A DNA stretch of 64,000 nt from DASWJZ01 sp963805325. GTDB lineage: Bacteria; Pseudomonadota; Alphaproteobacteria; Rhizobiales; Afifellaceae. The stretch's first letter is position 1. Each line of letters begins with the position of its first letter. The notes beneath the pieces were generated by a model, which had not been told where the DNA came from, made no database searches, and was given only the letters and a program-made list of their open reading frames with translations. Shown here piece after piece: positions 8,284 to 16,697 of this stretch. The position numbers and the translations under genes were made by a program. The stretch lies in contig CAWDTS010000008.1 of assembly GCA_963805325.1 (NCBI GenBank), positions 1 to 64,000 of the forward strand. Reading direction: 5' to 3'.

Positions 8284-10026
8284 CTATACGCCGAGCGAAC
8301 TAAAACCGCGAGCATGGAGCTGCGCCGAAAACTCGGTAGCCACCGCCGATGGCGTTGCGAGGATGAAGAGGTCTTTGGCTCTGGTCACAGCCACGTAGCC
8401 GATGCGGCCCACCTCGGTGGTAGTACCCGCCAGCAGTTCGCGAACATGGTCCTTGGTTGCGACGTACATCACCCCGCGAATGCTCTCACCTTTCACTTGG
8501 TGGACCGTCTCGACCCGGATCGGCGGTCCCTTTTGCGACGCGAGGTCTCTGGCATCCATCAAAGGAGCGTGGCCAAGGCGCTTCTTCGATAGCCGCTGGC
8601 CTACCGTGTCCAGCGCTGCGATGTCGAACCGCGACTTGCATCGGGCAAGAAGGTGGCGCACGCGCTCGAGAAGTGCTGGGTGCCACTCGGTGTCGGCAAC
8701 TAGCGTCGCAGAGGGAAGACCTGTTTCGGCATCGCGGGTGAAATTCCATAAAAGACGGCGCAACGCCCGAAGTTCAGGATATTGGCCGATCCGGCTCAAC
8801 TTGAAGGCAAGATCTGAGTGAACACTTGCGACGAGTTGCGCGACACCGGCGATGACGAATTTGTAAGCGCCTTGGAAGTCCTGACTACGGTCCCGATGAA
8901 TTGCAGCTGCGGCGAAAAGCGCGGTCGCCCCCTGCCCGATATCAGCACGATCGCCACGCCACTTCTCGGCGCTCTCTCGGCTTCGGCATAGAATGACCGC
9001 CTCTCGCTCGTCGATGCCGGCGGCAGCAAGCCTGCCTCGGAACAGGTCGATTATTTCCTTATCCTTCCCTTTGCTATAGCCCGTGTAGAACGCTCCGTGG
9101 GCCTCATCGCAGGAAGTACGATCTGCTTTGTCATCGCGGGCAGACAGGGCATTCGCGACTTTGACGATCGGGGAAACTGATCGGTAGTTCGTCGTCAGCG
9201 AAAGCGAGTTCACGCCCGCTTGCTGCCCATAGCCCCGAAGAAATGTGCCGTTCGCGCCTGCAAATTCGTAGATGCCCTGATTGGGGTCGCCAATCAGCGA
9301 GACGCACACGCCGGACTGGACGAGCAGCTCAAGGATCGCTTGGTGCCCCGCCCCGATGTCCTGCGCCTCATCCACCACAATGTGTGGATAACGGGCGGCC
9401 AGAGCGCGAAGTATGCTCGGCTGTTCATCCAGTGTTCGGTGAGCCCAATACCTACCGAGATCATGAGTGTAGGCGCCGACACTGCCGACCCGTTCGATCA
9501 GCGACAGCGCAACATTCGTCGCCACCGGCTTTCGGCTATCCTGATAAGCCCAAAAGAATGAGGCCTTACCATTTGTGAACGCGAAAGTGAGTTCGCGTAA
9601 GGGTCGAGGACGAGGGTCTAGCCAAAAGTTGAAGCCACTCAAGAACGGCTCGTTGCCGCTGACGAGATATGGCGAACGATTGCATTTCATCGTCCGATGA
9701 CCGTGCGGCCTTAGCACGTTGGCGGTGATGAAGCTGTCCATCGTCTCGATGATCGTACCGTTGACTCCACTACCGATTTGACCGGCTTCGACGAGGGCTT
9801 TGTAGTCGCCTCTGAATGTGTCAACCGCGACGTTAGAGAAGGATAGAAGCGCGACACGTCCGCGCGTCTTAAGCAGCGATCGCATCTGCGCTACCCGGTG
9901 GATCGCAGTAAGCGTCTTTCCGCTACCAGCGCAGGCTACAACGGACAGGGGAGAGAGCGCCTGACGAACGACGTCTTGCTGCTCTTCGGAGAGCTCGGTC
10001 ACGTCATCGCTCTGCCTGGCACGCAT
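8284..10026 (-). CDS. gajB: UvrD/Rep-like helicase, Gabija protein GajB
   Basis: 580 residues from ATG 10024-10026. Superfamily 1 helicase motifs appear in order: Walker A CAGSGKTLTAIH, motif Ia LLSFSNVAVD, Walker B IVVDEAQDIG, motif III IGDPNQGIYEFAGA, motif IV TTNYRS, motif V ETVHQVKGES, motif VI GYVAVTRAKD. It follows and slightly overlaps (10004-10026) an OLD-family nuclease gene on the same strand, the diagnostic layout of the Gabija anti-phage system. In that system GajB is thought to sense or act on DNA termini and activate GajA. An upstream Met at 10143 is possible but lies deep inside gajA. The G+C content is visibly lower than in flanking genes, consistent with transfer. Confidence 0.88.
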   Translation of the reverse strand: MRARQSDDVTELSEEQQDVVRQALSPLSVVACAGSGKTLTAIHRVAQMRSLLKTRGRVALLSFSNVAVDTFRGDYKALVEAGQIGSGVNGTIIETMDSFITANVLRPHGHRTMKCNRSPYLVSGNEPFLSGFNFWLDPRPRPLRELTFAFTNGKASFFWAYQDSRKPVATNVALSLIERVGSVGAYTHDLGRYWAHRTLDEQPSILRALAARYPHIVVDEAQDIGAGHQAILELLVQSGVCVSLIGDPNQGIYEFAGANGTFLRGYGQQAGVNSLSLTTNYRSVSPIVKVANALSARDDKADRTSCDEAHGAFYTGYSKGKDKEIIDLFRGRLAAAGIDEREAVILCRSRESAEKWRGDRADIGQGATALFAAAAIHRDRSQDFQGAYKFVIAGVAQLVASVHSDLAFKLSRIGQYPELRALRRLLWNFTRDAETGLPSATLVADTEWHPALLERVRHLLARCKSRFDIAALDTVGQRLSKKRLGHAPLMDARDLASQKGPPIRVETVHQVKGESIRGVMYVATKDHVRELLAGTTTEVGRIGYVAVTRAKDLFILATPSAVATEFSAQLHARGFSSLGV

Positions 10027-11747
10027 GACGAATGGCGGCGAGGATGTATTCCGGTACGGGAATGGGTCCATCGACGGCCGCGATTCGGGCAGCGAGCGCT
10101 TGGGCAAAGCGACCCTTCTGAACGTTGTTCTGTGCTCGCTCAAACATGCCCTTGAACAGAACCTTGGCCTTCTCGGCGTCCGTACCCTGGGCGGCGACCG
10201 AGGTTTCGAGCTTGGCGCCGATTTGCGGATGAAGCTCCTTCAGTGCCGCCAACATCAGAGGGCGCACCGCTGAGATGAGCGCGAGATCGTACTCTAGGGT
10301 CTTTACGCCATGGAAAACCCTCACGTACTTGTCTTCGAGCTTCTTCATACTCGCGGTATTCGCGGAAACCGTGACTGCCTCGCCGGAGGCAGGATAAATC
10401 GGAACGTCTTCTTCCCCTTCAGCCGGCGCACCGACCGGATCGGCGTCGGTGATCACCGCTACGGGCAGTTTCAACGCCGACTCGCCGAACAACGGCATGA
10501 AGGAAATCGAAGTTGAGGCCCTCGACGCTGATCAGGCTGACGGCGTGGTGCCGCAGATTGAATCCTGCTTTCTCCGCCAGGACATTGACCAAGAGAAGTT
10601 CGGCTGCCCCTTCGACGAAGATTACCCGCCGCGCGAAGAAGATTTCGGCCCGGGTGACATCCAGGTACCGCTCGAGCTTTTCCCTCTTACCCGTCTGGAA
10701 TTCCACCTGCCGCGGGAAGAAGGCCTCTACTCCAGCGTCTCCGACAAACAAACAACTGAGGCAATCCAGCCGCGCAATGCTGGCAAAGTTAGGCGAGTGG
10801 CTGGTGACGAAGACCTGGACCGGCTTCTCACCCTCCCCGATCGGAATGGCGGAGAGGTAGCGAAGAAGCACCGCTTGCAACTGAGGATGCAGGTGCGCCT
10901 CGGGCTCCTCGATAATCAGCCCACGAAACGAGGCATCCGGATTCTTGGCGAGTTCGGAGAGGACGACCGCCATGAAGATGAGGTTGTTGAAACCGAGGCC
11001 ATTCATCTCGATCTCGAAGTTGTCGACGAGAAGCGAAAGCCGTGCGGCGAGCCGCCGGAAGTCACTGGCGCTCAGCCCGAGGGCAAGCGTTTGAATGAGT
11101 TGGGGTCCGATCATCGCCGCATGCCGGTCGACAATGGATTTCTCGGTCGTGATTAAGGGCTCGTGCCTTTTCAGCTCTTTATCAAGCTTCGAGAGCGCGG
11201 CGTCGATCGCGTCGCGACCTGGTTGATCTGAAAGCAGCTGAATGAGCCGGGCAAGCTGGCTCGTGCGGCTCGGGCGAAGGCTCTGCGCCGCATCGCGAAG
11301 CGGAGGCAGGTAGACGCCCCTCAAATTCTCAAGCATGTCGGGTGTAAGAGGAACATCATCATGCTCGCCGCACCACCTACGAACACGCAGTCGGCCTGCC
11401 GGATCGGGATCACTGTATGTGACGCGCACGGTTGCTTCCATCTTCCCGCCATCGGCAGGACGCAGCCCTGCGAGAAAATCTGCCTCGTCATCCAAGGTGA
11501 GGTCGCGGAAGACATATTTAAAGGTGACGGAGCCTGCGCGCTCACCGCCCTTCGGCGCGTGGATATCATTCTCACTAAGACGCAAGAAAGGTTCGTCGGG
11601 CCCGGCCAGCAGTGCCCGCAGGGCATCGATGACTGCTGTTTTTCCAATGTTGTTTGGGCCAACGATCACGTTGAGACCGGGTTGAAACTCGATCACCGCC
11701 GACTTCAGTTTCCGAAAGTTGGAAACATGCAGCTCAGCCAGATACAT
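10004..11747 (-). CDS. gajA: OLD-family ATP-dependent endonuclease, Gabija protein GajA (frameshifted)
   Basis: About 580 residues reconstructed, close to known GajA length. Starts at ATG 11745-11747 behind a GGAGAAGG ribosome site. The N-terminal ABC-type ATPase has Walker A GPNNIGKTAVIDAL (residues 30-43), and Walker B with signature in LIIEEPEAHLHPQLQAVLL. The C-terminal Toprim domain begins at RRVIFVEGAAELLLV with the conserved Glu. A single frame break near 10497 separates this from the DxD segment PVAVITDADPVG, after which the protein runs to TGA at 10004-10006. GajA nicks DNA in Gabija defence once nucleotides are depleted. If the frame break were real the Toprim site would be lost; sequence error is as likely given the other breaks in this window. 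Confidence 0.88.
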
Positions 11748-11835
11748 TGTCCTTCTCCCGAAGTAACAGCTCCCTCGACCTGCTACTAGGAATAGCAGAG
11801 CGCAAGCAATCGCGCTTTGATCCGCGCTACGCGGA

Positions 11836-12101
11836 CCCCTCTCCCGACTGGCGCGAAGCGGCCGGGAGGGCCAAAACCTCGGTAGGCCGACACTTGGCGA
11901 AGCCAAACGGCACCTTCTCCCGGTGTCAGGCGAAGGTTGGCGTGGCGGGCGTCAGGCGCGGGTGCGCTAGACGCTTCGACCTCCTCCTCTCCCGGCCTTC
12001 GGCCAAGGCAGAAGACCACCCTCTCCCCAAGGGGAGAGAGGCCGGTTGTTGTGGCTGTCATCCTTCCCCCCTCCCACCCCTCCCCCGCAAGGGGGGAGGG
12101 A
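11836..12101. repeat. REP-like palindromic repeat cluster B
   Basis: The 456-base gap between gajA and the LysE gene (11748-12203) contains no supported gene. Several palindromic modules are packed here: CTCTCCCGACTGG with GGCCGGGAGG near 11839-11870, TTGGCGAAGCCAA near 11893-11906, CTCTCCCCAAGGGGAGAG near 12020-12037, and CCTCCCCCGCAAGGGGGGAGG near 12079-12099. The last two match the core of the other repeat clusters. With cluster A it brackets the Gabija region. Confidence 0.7.
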
Positions 12102-12203
12102 CGCCCGCGCTTCCCGCGCGGGCGCGCCTTCGGCGACGGGCGTTTGATCTCTCCGCGTCCGCGTGATTGGCTTCGTGCTCATTCCGATCCGCCGGGCGCG
12201 CCG

Positions 12204-12800
12204 ATGGCCGAGAACACCCTCCTCCTGCTCCTTGCCGCTTTCCCGCTGATGGGAAGTCCCGGCCCGGCGACGCTGAGCCTCGCCGCGACGGGTTCCACCT
12301 TCGGTCTTCAACGGTCGCTGCCATACCTCGGCGGGATCGTCGCGGGCACCACCGGGGTGCTTCTGATGATCGCCGCCGGGATCGGAACCGTGCTCTTCGC
12401 GATACCGGGCCTGGCGCCGGTCATCGTCGTCCTCGCGGCCTGCTACATCCTCTATCTCGCCTACCGGATCGCGACGGCGCCGGTCCTCGCCGAAGCGCAG
12501 CGCGACCGGCCGGCGCCTTCGCTGCTCGGCGGGTTCCTGCTGGCGATCGCCAACCCAAAAGCCTTCGCCGCGATCGGAGCGGTCTTTGCCGGAATCGTCG
12601 TCGTGCCCGGCCAGCCCGTGGCGGACGCCGCCTGGAAGATCGGCGTCCTTTTCGGCGTCATCCTGGTCGTCAATACCGCCTGGCTCATGCTCGGCGCTTC
12701 CTTCTCCAGGCTGCTCCGGCACCCGCGCGCCGGACGGGCCGCAAATATTGCGTTCGCGGTGCTTTTGGTGATCTCCGTCGCCGCGGCGGCGCTTCATTAA
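12204..12800 (+). CDS. LysE/RhtB-family amino-acid exporter
   Basis: 198 residues, nearly all hydrophobic, with about six predicted membrane segments. The N-terminal segment LLLAAFPLMGSPGPATLSLAATGSTFG carries the family GPG-containing motif, and FLLAIANPKAFAAIGAVF is the second typical LysE/RhtB motif. These inner-membrane carriers export amino acids such as homoserine, threonine or lysine; the substrate here cannot be told. An open frame extends upstream into the repeat array, but homology starts at ATG 12204. It stands alone between the repeats and pfp, 83 bases before the latter, so co-transcription is possible but unproved. Confidence 0.88.
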   Translation: MAENTLLLLLAAFPLMGSPGPATLSLAATGSTFGLQRSLPYLGGIVAGTTGVLLMIAAGIGTVLFAIPGLAPVIVVLAACYILYLAYRIATAPVLAEAQRDRPAPSLLGGFLLAIANPKAFAAIGAVFAGIVVVPGQPVADAAWKIGVLFGVILVVNTAWLMLGASFSRLLRHPRAGRAANIAFAVLLVISVAAAALH

Positions 12801-12883
12801 TGCCTCAAGATATGCGCCGTCTGTTTGATCTCCGCATCCGACCCTAGTATCTGGGCTGACTGCCGCGGCAGCCCGGAGCGCCG

Positions 12884-14123
12884 ATGCCCAAGCACAAAGT
12901 CGCCATGCTGACCGCCGGTGGCCTTGCCCCCTGCCTCTCCTCGGCCGTCGCCGAGCTGATCGAGGGCTATACGGAGCAGGCGCCGGACGTCGAGATGATC
13001 GGCTATCTCGGCGGCTATCGCGGCCTGCTGTTGGGCGAATCCGTCACGATCTCCAGGGAAGCGCGCGCCGCTGCGCGGATACTCCACGAGCACGGCGGCT
13101 CGCCGATCGGGAACAGCCGGGTAAAGCTCACCAATGTCGCCGACGCCGTGAAGCGCGGTCTCATCAAGGAGGGTCAGCACCCGCTGCAGGTGGCGGCGGA
13201 GCAGCTCGAACGCGACAAGATCACGATCCTCCACACGATCGGCGGCGACGACACCTCCACCACCGCCGCCGACCTCGCCAGCTACCTGAAGGACAACGGC
13301 TACGCGCTGACCGTCGTCGGCATGCCGAAGACGGTGGATAATGACATCGTGCCGGTCCGCCAGTCGCTCGGCGCGCTGACGGCCGCCGAACAGGGGGCGA
13401 TCTTCTTCGAGAATGTCGTGAACGAGGCGACGGCTTCCCCACGCACGCTCCTGATCCACGAAGTGATGGGCCGCAACTGCGGCTGGCTGACCGCCGCCAC
13501 CGCCCGCGCCTATCGCGAAAGGCTGGACGGACAGCATTTCGCGCCCGGCCTGAACCTCAAGCCGGAGCGCAAGGCGATCGACGCGGTCTACGTGCCCGAG
13601 CTCTCCGTCGACATCGAGGCCGAAGGCGCGCGGCTGAAAGCCGTGATGGACAGGAAGAGCTGCGTAAGCGTCTTCGTCAGCGAGGGCGCCAACGCCGCGG
13701 GAATCGTCGAGGAGATGCTGCAGCCGCGGAGAAGAGGTGAAGCGCGACGCCTTCGGTCATGTGCGGCTCGACAGTGTCAATGTTGGCGAGTGGCTCTCAG
13801 GCCGCCTTGCCAAGCTCGTCGGCGCCGACCGGGCGCTGGTGCAGAAGTCCGGCTACTTCGCTCGATCCGCCGCCGCCAATGCCGCCGACCGCAAGCTGAT
13901 CGGCGAGATGGCGCAAGTCGCGGTGACGAGCGGCCTTTCCGGCACGCCCGGTCTCATCGGGCACGACGAGGAGCGCGGCGATGCGCTTCGCGCCATCGAA
14001 TTGCCGCGCATCAAGGGCGGCAAGCCCTTCGATGTCGGCGCGAAATGGTTCAAAGAGATGCTTGCGGCGATTGGTCAGCCGATGGGCGAGCGCGTCGCAG
14101 ACGCTCATGGCGGCGAAGACTGA
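12884..14123 (+). CDS. pfp: Pyrophosphate-dependent 6-phosphofructokinase (frameshifted)
   Basis: PFP reversibly phosphorylates fructose-6-phosphate using pyrophosphate. Diagnostic motifs are TIGGDDTSTTA at about residues 119-129, where GGDD replaces the GGDG of ATP-using enzymes, and MPKTVDND near 147-153, where Lys replaces the Gly of ATP-PFK. Both mark PPi use. The substrate segment HEVMGRNCGWLTAATA is intact. A frame break near 13735 separates the N-terminal two thirds from VKRDAFGHVRLDSVN and the remaining C-terminal domain, ending at TGA 14121-14123. About 412 residues result, usual for the short PFP class. It precedes edd-eda-pgi, so it sits in an Entner-Doudoroff gene group. Confidence 0.9.
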
Positions 14124-14196
14124 CGCGTGGTCTGGGGAGGATGCTTGGGGGGGTGACGCCAAAAACGGCGCGCACTTTGCAGCGAAGGAACACGCC

Positions 14197-16014
14197 ATGA
14201 CCCTCCACGCCCGCATCGGCGAAGTGACCGAGCGGATCAAGCTCAGGAGCCGCGACAGCCGCTCCGCCTATCGCGAGCGCATCGCCGCCGCGCGCGAGCA
14301 CGCGCCGCATCGCGGAAAGCTTTCCTGCGGCAATCTCGCGCACGGCTTCGCCGCCTGCGCCGCGGACGACAAGGTGAGCCTCGCCGGCGACGTGGTGCCG
14401 AACCTCGCGATCGTCACCGCCTACAATGACATGCTCTCCGCGCATCAGCCTTACGAGCGCTTTCCCGATCTGATCCGCGAAGCGGCGCACGCAGCCGGCG
14501 GCCTGGCGCAGGTCGCGGGCGGCGTGCCGGCGATGTGTGACGGCGTCACGCAGGGCCAGCCGGGCATGGAGCTGTCGCTCTTCTCGCGCGACGTAATCGC
14601 GATGGCGGCCGGCGTCGCGCTCTCGCACGACATGTTCGACGCCGCGGTCTTCCTCGGCATCTGTGACAAGATCGTTCCGGGCCTGCTGATCGGCGCGCTC
14701 GCCTTCGGGCACCTGCCTGCCGTCTTCATCCCGGCCGGGCCGATGACGAGCGGGCTCCCGAACGACGAGAAGGCGAAGATCCGCCAGCTCTACGTCGAAG
14801 GGAAGGTCAGCCGCGACGAGTTGCTCGAGGCGGAATCGAAATCCTATCACGGCCCCGGCACCTGCACCTTCTACGGCACCGCCAACTCCAACCAGATGCT
14901 GATGGAGATCATGGGGCTGCATCTCCCGGGCGCTTCCTTCGTCAATCCGAACACGCCGCTTCGCGATGCGCTGACCCGCGCCGCCGCGAAGCGCGCGCTT
15001 TCGATCACCGCGCTCGGCAACGAGTACACGCCGGTCGGCGAGGTGATCGACGAGAAGGCGATCGTGAACGGCATCGTCGGGCTGAACGCGACCGGCGGTT
15101 CCACCAATCACACGATCCACCTGGTCGCCATCGCGCGCGCCGCGGGAATCGATATCACCTGGGACGATTTTTCCGACCTCTCCGACGTGGTGCCACTTGT
15201 CGCGCGCATCTACCCGAACGGGCTGGCCGACGTGAACCACTTCCACGCCGCGGGCGGCATGGGCTTCCTGATCGGCGAGCTTCTCGACGCCGGGCTGTTG
15301 CACGAGGACGTGCGCACCGTATGGGGCCAGGGACTCTCCGGCTACCGTGTCGAAGCGAAGCTCGATGGCTACGGCGGGCTGCGCTTCGAGCCGGCGGCGC
15401 CGACGTCGCATGACCTGAAAGTGCTGCGCCCAGCCTCCGAACCCTTCCAAGCGGCCGGCGGGCTGAAGCTTCTTGCCGGCAATCTCGGCCGCGCGGTGAT
15501 CAAGGTCTCCGCAGTGAAGCCGGATCGCCACGTGATCGAAGCGCCGGCCCTCGTCTTCCATTCGCAAGCGGCGCTCGCCGACGCCTACAAGGAGGGACGG
15601 CTCGACGGCGACTTCATCGCCGTGGTTCGCTTTCAGGGCCCGCGCGCGAACGGCATGCCCGAGCTTCACAAGCTGACGCCGCTTCTCGGCATGCTGCAGG
15701 ATCGCGGGCACCGCGTCGCGCTCGTGACCGACGGGCGCATGTCGGGCGCATCCGGCAAGGTGCCGGCGGCGATCCACGTGACCCCGGAAGCGGAGGCCGG
15801 CGGGCCCATCGCCAAGCTCCGCGATGGCGACATGATCCGCCTCGACGCGACGTCCGGCCGGCTCGAGGCGTTGGTCGCGGCGGAGGAATGGGCTAAGCGC
15901 GACAATGCCACCGCCGACCTCTCGGCGAACGCGTTCGGTGTCGGGCGCGAGCTTTTTGGGGCTTTCCGCCGTGTCGCGGGCACGGCGGAAGCAGGCGCCA
16001 GCGTTGTAGGCTAG
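14197..16014 (+). CDS. edd: 6-phosphogluconate dehydratase
   Basis: 605 residues from ATG 14197, the normal length. Edd dehydrates 6-phosphogluconate to KDPG, the first dedicated Entner-Doudoroff step, with a 4Fe-4S cluster. Family segments include VTAYNDMLSAHQPYE, VPAMCDGVTQGQPGMELS with a cluster Cys, GICDKIVPGLLIGAL, GPGTCTFYGTANSNQM, NATGGSTNHTIHL and VTDGRMSGASGKVPAAIH. Upstream in-frame sequence lies within pfp and is not homologous. eda follows 41 bases downstream and pgi overlaps eda, so edd-eda-pgi form an operon. No frame break is seen. Confidence 0.96.
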   Translation: MTLHARIGEVTERIKLRSRDSRSAYRERIAAAREHAPHRGKLSCGNLAHGFAACAADDKVSLAGDVVPNLAIVTAYNDMLSAHQPYERFPDLIREAAHAAGGLAQVAGGVPAMCDGVTQGQPGMELSLFSRDVIAMAAGVALSHDMFDAAVFLGICDKIVPGLLIGALAFGHLPAVFIPAGPMTSGLPNDEKAKIRQLYVEGKVSRDELLEAESKSYHGPGTCTFYGTANSNQMLMEIMGLHLPGASFVNPNTPLRDALTRAAAKRALSITALGNEYTPVGEVIDEKAIVNGIVGLNATGGSTNHTIHLVAIARAAGIDITWDDFSDLSDVVPLVARIYPNGLADVNHFHAAGGMGFLIGELLDAGLLHEDVRTVWGQGLSGYRVEAKLDGYGGLRFEPAAPTSHDLKVLRPASEPFQAAGGLKLLAGNLGRAVIKVSAVKPDRHVIEAPALVFHSQAALADAYKEGRLDGDFIAVVRFQGPRANGMPELHKLTPLLGMLQDRGHRVALVTDGRMSGASGKVPAAIHVTPEAEAGGPIAKLRDGDMIRLDATSGRLEALVAAEEWAKRDNATADLSANAFGVGRELFGAFRRVAGTAEAGASVVG

Positions 16015-16055
16015 CGAGCGTTGTGGGCTAGTATGACGAATCGTGGGGGACACGC

Positions 16056-16697
16056 ATGAGCCGCAGCGAGACGCTTGAGCCGCTCGTCGCCTTGGCGACG
16101 GTCATCCCGGTCGTCGTGATCGACGACCGGACCGCGGCGGTGCCGCTCGCCCGCGCGCTTGTCGCCGGGGGCCTCAGAGTCATCGAGATCACGCTTCGCA
16201 CCAGCGCCGCGCTCGACGCGATCACGGCCATCGCCGCTGAGGTCGAGGGCGCGGTCGTCGGCGCCGGAACCGTGCTGAGCAAGGGCCAGTTCACCGCCGC
16301 CGAGAGGGCGGGGGCGCGTTTCATGGTGTCGCCGGGGGTCGGGCCGGACGTGCTCGCCGCCGCCGCCGATTCCGCCGTCCCGCTGATGCCGGGCGCCGCG
16401 ACGGCATCGGAAGTGATGACGCTGATGGACGAAGGCTACACGATCCAGAAATTCTTTCCGGCAGGCCCGGCAGGCGGCATCGCCTACCTGAAGGCCCTCG
16501 CCTCGCCGCTTCCGGCGATCCGCTTCTGCCCGACCGGCGGGGTCGACGCAAAGAACGCCCGCGACTATCTCGCGCTGTCGAACGTCGTTGCGGTCGGCGG
16601 GTCGTGGGTGACGCCATCCGAAGCGTTGAAGAGTAGAGACTGGCCACGCGTCGAGCAGCTCGCGCGCGAAGCCGCTTCATTGGGAGGATCGACATGA
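16056..16697 (+). CDS. eda: KDPG aldolase (2-dehydro-3-deoxyphosphogluconate aldolase)
   Basis: 213 residues. Eda splits KDPG into pyruvate and glyceraldehyde-3-phosphate. The class I aldolase features are visible: VIEITLRT with the catalytic Glu and Arg, VGAGTVLS, the Schiff-base Lys in YTIQKFFPAGPAGG, and the phosphate-binding CPTGGVD. ATG 16056 follows a GGGGA ribosome site, and the stop overlaps the pgi start by ATGA at 16694-16697. It completes the Entner-Doudoroff set with zwf and edd in this window; pgl (6-phosphogluconolactonase) was not found. Confidence 0.96.
   Translation: MSRSETLEPLVALATVIPVVVIDDRTAAVPLARALVAGGLRVIEITLRTSAALDAITAIAAEVEGAVVGAGTVLSKGQFTAAERAGARFMVSPGVGPDVLAAAADSAVPLMPGAATASEVMTLMDEGYTIQKFFPAGPAGGIAYLKALASPLPAIRFCPTGGVDAKNARDYLALSNVVAVGGSWVTPSEALKSRDWPRVEQLAREAASLGGST

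Noticed and set aside
7365..12203. Prophage or integrative element carrying the Gabija genes
   Set aside because: No integrase, transposase, phage structural gene or direct att repeat was found.
14050..16053. Very long open frame on the strand opposite edd (also opposite pgi at 16565-18316, dxs at 37875-40061, and the MATE/channel genes)
   Set aside because: These are stop-poor shadows of high-G+C genes. They have Arg/Asp/His-rich low-order protein with no domain, and the sense frames are clear conserved enzymes.
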